This document shows positions 4,984 to 5,649 of a DNA stretch of 5,649 nucleotides, one piece after another. Made by a program: the position numbers and the translations under genes. The stretch's first letter is position 1, and the number at the start of each line of letters is the position of its first letter. The DNA is from CAYRVX01 sp964642165. Lineage in GTDB: Bacteria; Planctomycetota; Phycisphaerae; SM23-33. The notes below the pieces were generated by a model. It was not told where the DNA came from. It ran no database searches and was given only the letters and a program-made list of their open reading frames with translations. Location of the stretch: the NCBI GenBank assembly GCA_964642165.1, contig CAZXOC010000396.1, positions 1-5,649 of the forward strand, given 5' to 3'.

Positions 4984-5589
4984 ATGGAAGGGACCCCCAT
5001 TCGTCGTGCCTTGATCAGCGTGTTCGACAAGACGGGCATCGACGAGTTCGCCGGCGCCCTGGCGGAGATGGGCGTGGAGATCATCTCCTCCGGCGGCACG
5101 GCCAAGGCCATCGAGTCCGCCGGCGTGAAGGTCCGGTACGTGCAGGAATGGACGGGCTTCCCGGAGATGCTGGGGCACCGCGTGGTGACGCTGCACCCCA
5201 AGGTGCACGGCAGCATCCTGGCCTCGCGGGACGACCCGCAGCACCGCGCGGACATCGAGAAGTACGGGCTGGAGCCCGTGGACCTCGTCTGCGTGGGGCT
5301 CTACCCCTTCGAGCAGGCCATCGCCAAGGAGGGCTGCACCCTCGCCGAGGCGGTGGAGATGATCGACATCGGCGGCCCGACGATGGTCCGCGCCGCGGCC
5401 AAGAACCACAAGTTCGTCACCATCGTGACCGATGCGTCGCAGTACGAGGCCGTGCTCGGAGAAATGCGGGCCAACGACGGGGCCGTGAGCTTCCCGCTGC
5501 GCCAGCGGCTCGCCCACGCCGCCTTCCGCCGGACGCGAGACTACGACGTGGCCATCGCGACGTACCTCGGCGAGCAGATCGGCGCGTGA
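4984..5589 (+). CDS. purH: Stand-alone IMP cyclohydrolase (PurH N-terminal, MGS-like domain only)
   Basis: IMP cyclohydrolase closes the ring of FAICAR to give IMP, the last step of de novo purine synthesis, in the cytoplasm. The 201 residues match the N-terminal domain of PurH: LISVFDKTG (10-18), SSGGTA (35-40), TLHPKVHGSILA (69-80), GLYPFEQ (105-111), MIDIGGPTMVRAAAKNH (126-142), ending RLAHAAFRRTRDYDVAIATYL (175-195). Usual PurH is about 500-530 residues with a C-terminal AICAR transformylase domain; here TGA comes right after the cyclohydrolase domain. The 60 nt that follow do not continue the family in any plus frame that I can see. By comparison with human/avian ATIC, Tyr104, Asp125 and Lys137 correspond to Y107, D128 and K140, but Lys66 falls on V68 (VVT instead of VKT), and the N of NLYPF is Gly. 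ATG start with AGGAAGG (4971-4977) at 6 nt. It follows the lipoprotein gene by 50 nt. The symbol covers only this domain; confidence in function is somewhat lower than in family. Confidence 0.9.
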   Translation: MEGTPIRRALISVFDKTGIDEFAGALAEMGVEIISSGGTAKAIESAGVKVRYVQEWTGFPEMLGHRVVTLHPKVHGSILASRDDPQHRADIEKYGLEPVDLVCVGLYPFEQAIAKEGCTLAEAVEMIDIGGPTMVRAAAKNHKFVTIVTDASQYEAVLGEMRANDGAVSFPLRQRLAHAAFRRTRDYDVAIATYLGEQIGA

Positions 5590-5649
5590 CCCGCCGCACC
5601 GTGCCCTGGACGGCCGCGGCACGACCCGCCGGGAACTCCCGTTCCACAG

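Noticed and set aside
4834..5622. Minus-strand open frame of 262 residues opposite the purH-type gene
   Set aside because: Antisense to a well-matched IMP cyclohydrolase domain; composition typical of a shadow frame.
5600..5623. Stem CGTGCC/GGCACG with a 12-nt loop after the IMP cyclohydrolase stop
   Set aside because: Only 6 bp, a long loop and no T run, so not supportable as a terminator, although the position is suitable.

Overview
The window is a very G+C-rich, gene-dense stretch of bacterial chromosome with seven supported protein genes and no RNA genes, mobile elements or CRISPR. The organism is probably a member of the Planctomycetota (perhaps Phycisphaerae-like). This is inference: it rests on the small helical protein and the GTG-started membrane protein resembling planctomycete hypothetical families as I remember them, and on the general gene style. 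No 16S rRNA or phylogenetic marker comparison was possible here.

Left half, minus strand (about 2230 down to 166): a ribosomal/tRNA-modification operon in the order rpsP (S16), trmD (tRNA m1G37 methyltransferase), rplS (L19), yraN (UPF0102). It is the classical rpsP-rimM-trmD-rplS cluster without rimM, and without rnhB before yraN. A good sigma70-type promoter (TTGCAA, 16-nt spacer, TAGAAT) sits upstream of rpsP. The rplS stop and yraN start are 4 nt apart, and the yraN ribosome binding site lies in the last two Glu codons of rplS.

Right half, plus strand (2352 to 5589): a polytopic membrane protein of unknown function carrying what looks like a degenerate HExxH site (SEMAY); a second promoter of the same TTGCAA / TAGAxT type; a 91-residue helical protein; a lipoprotein with PQQ-like beta-propeller repeats; and a gene for the IMP cyclohydrolase domain of PurH that ends after about 200 residues, with no AICAR transformylase domain attached. 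The last three genes run in one direction with gaps of 101 and 50 nt and good ribosome binding sites, so they could be co-transcribed, although a hairpin lies between the first two.

The points most worth a second look are the stand-alone IMP cyclohydrolase with a Val at the position of a catalytic-site Lys, the zinc-site-less peptidase-like membrane protein, the Asp-to-Glu change at the TrmD catalytic base, and the missing rimM. I see no defence system, phage or transposon here. Four of the seven genes start with GTG, each chosen because of a well-placed Shine-Dalgarno sequence.
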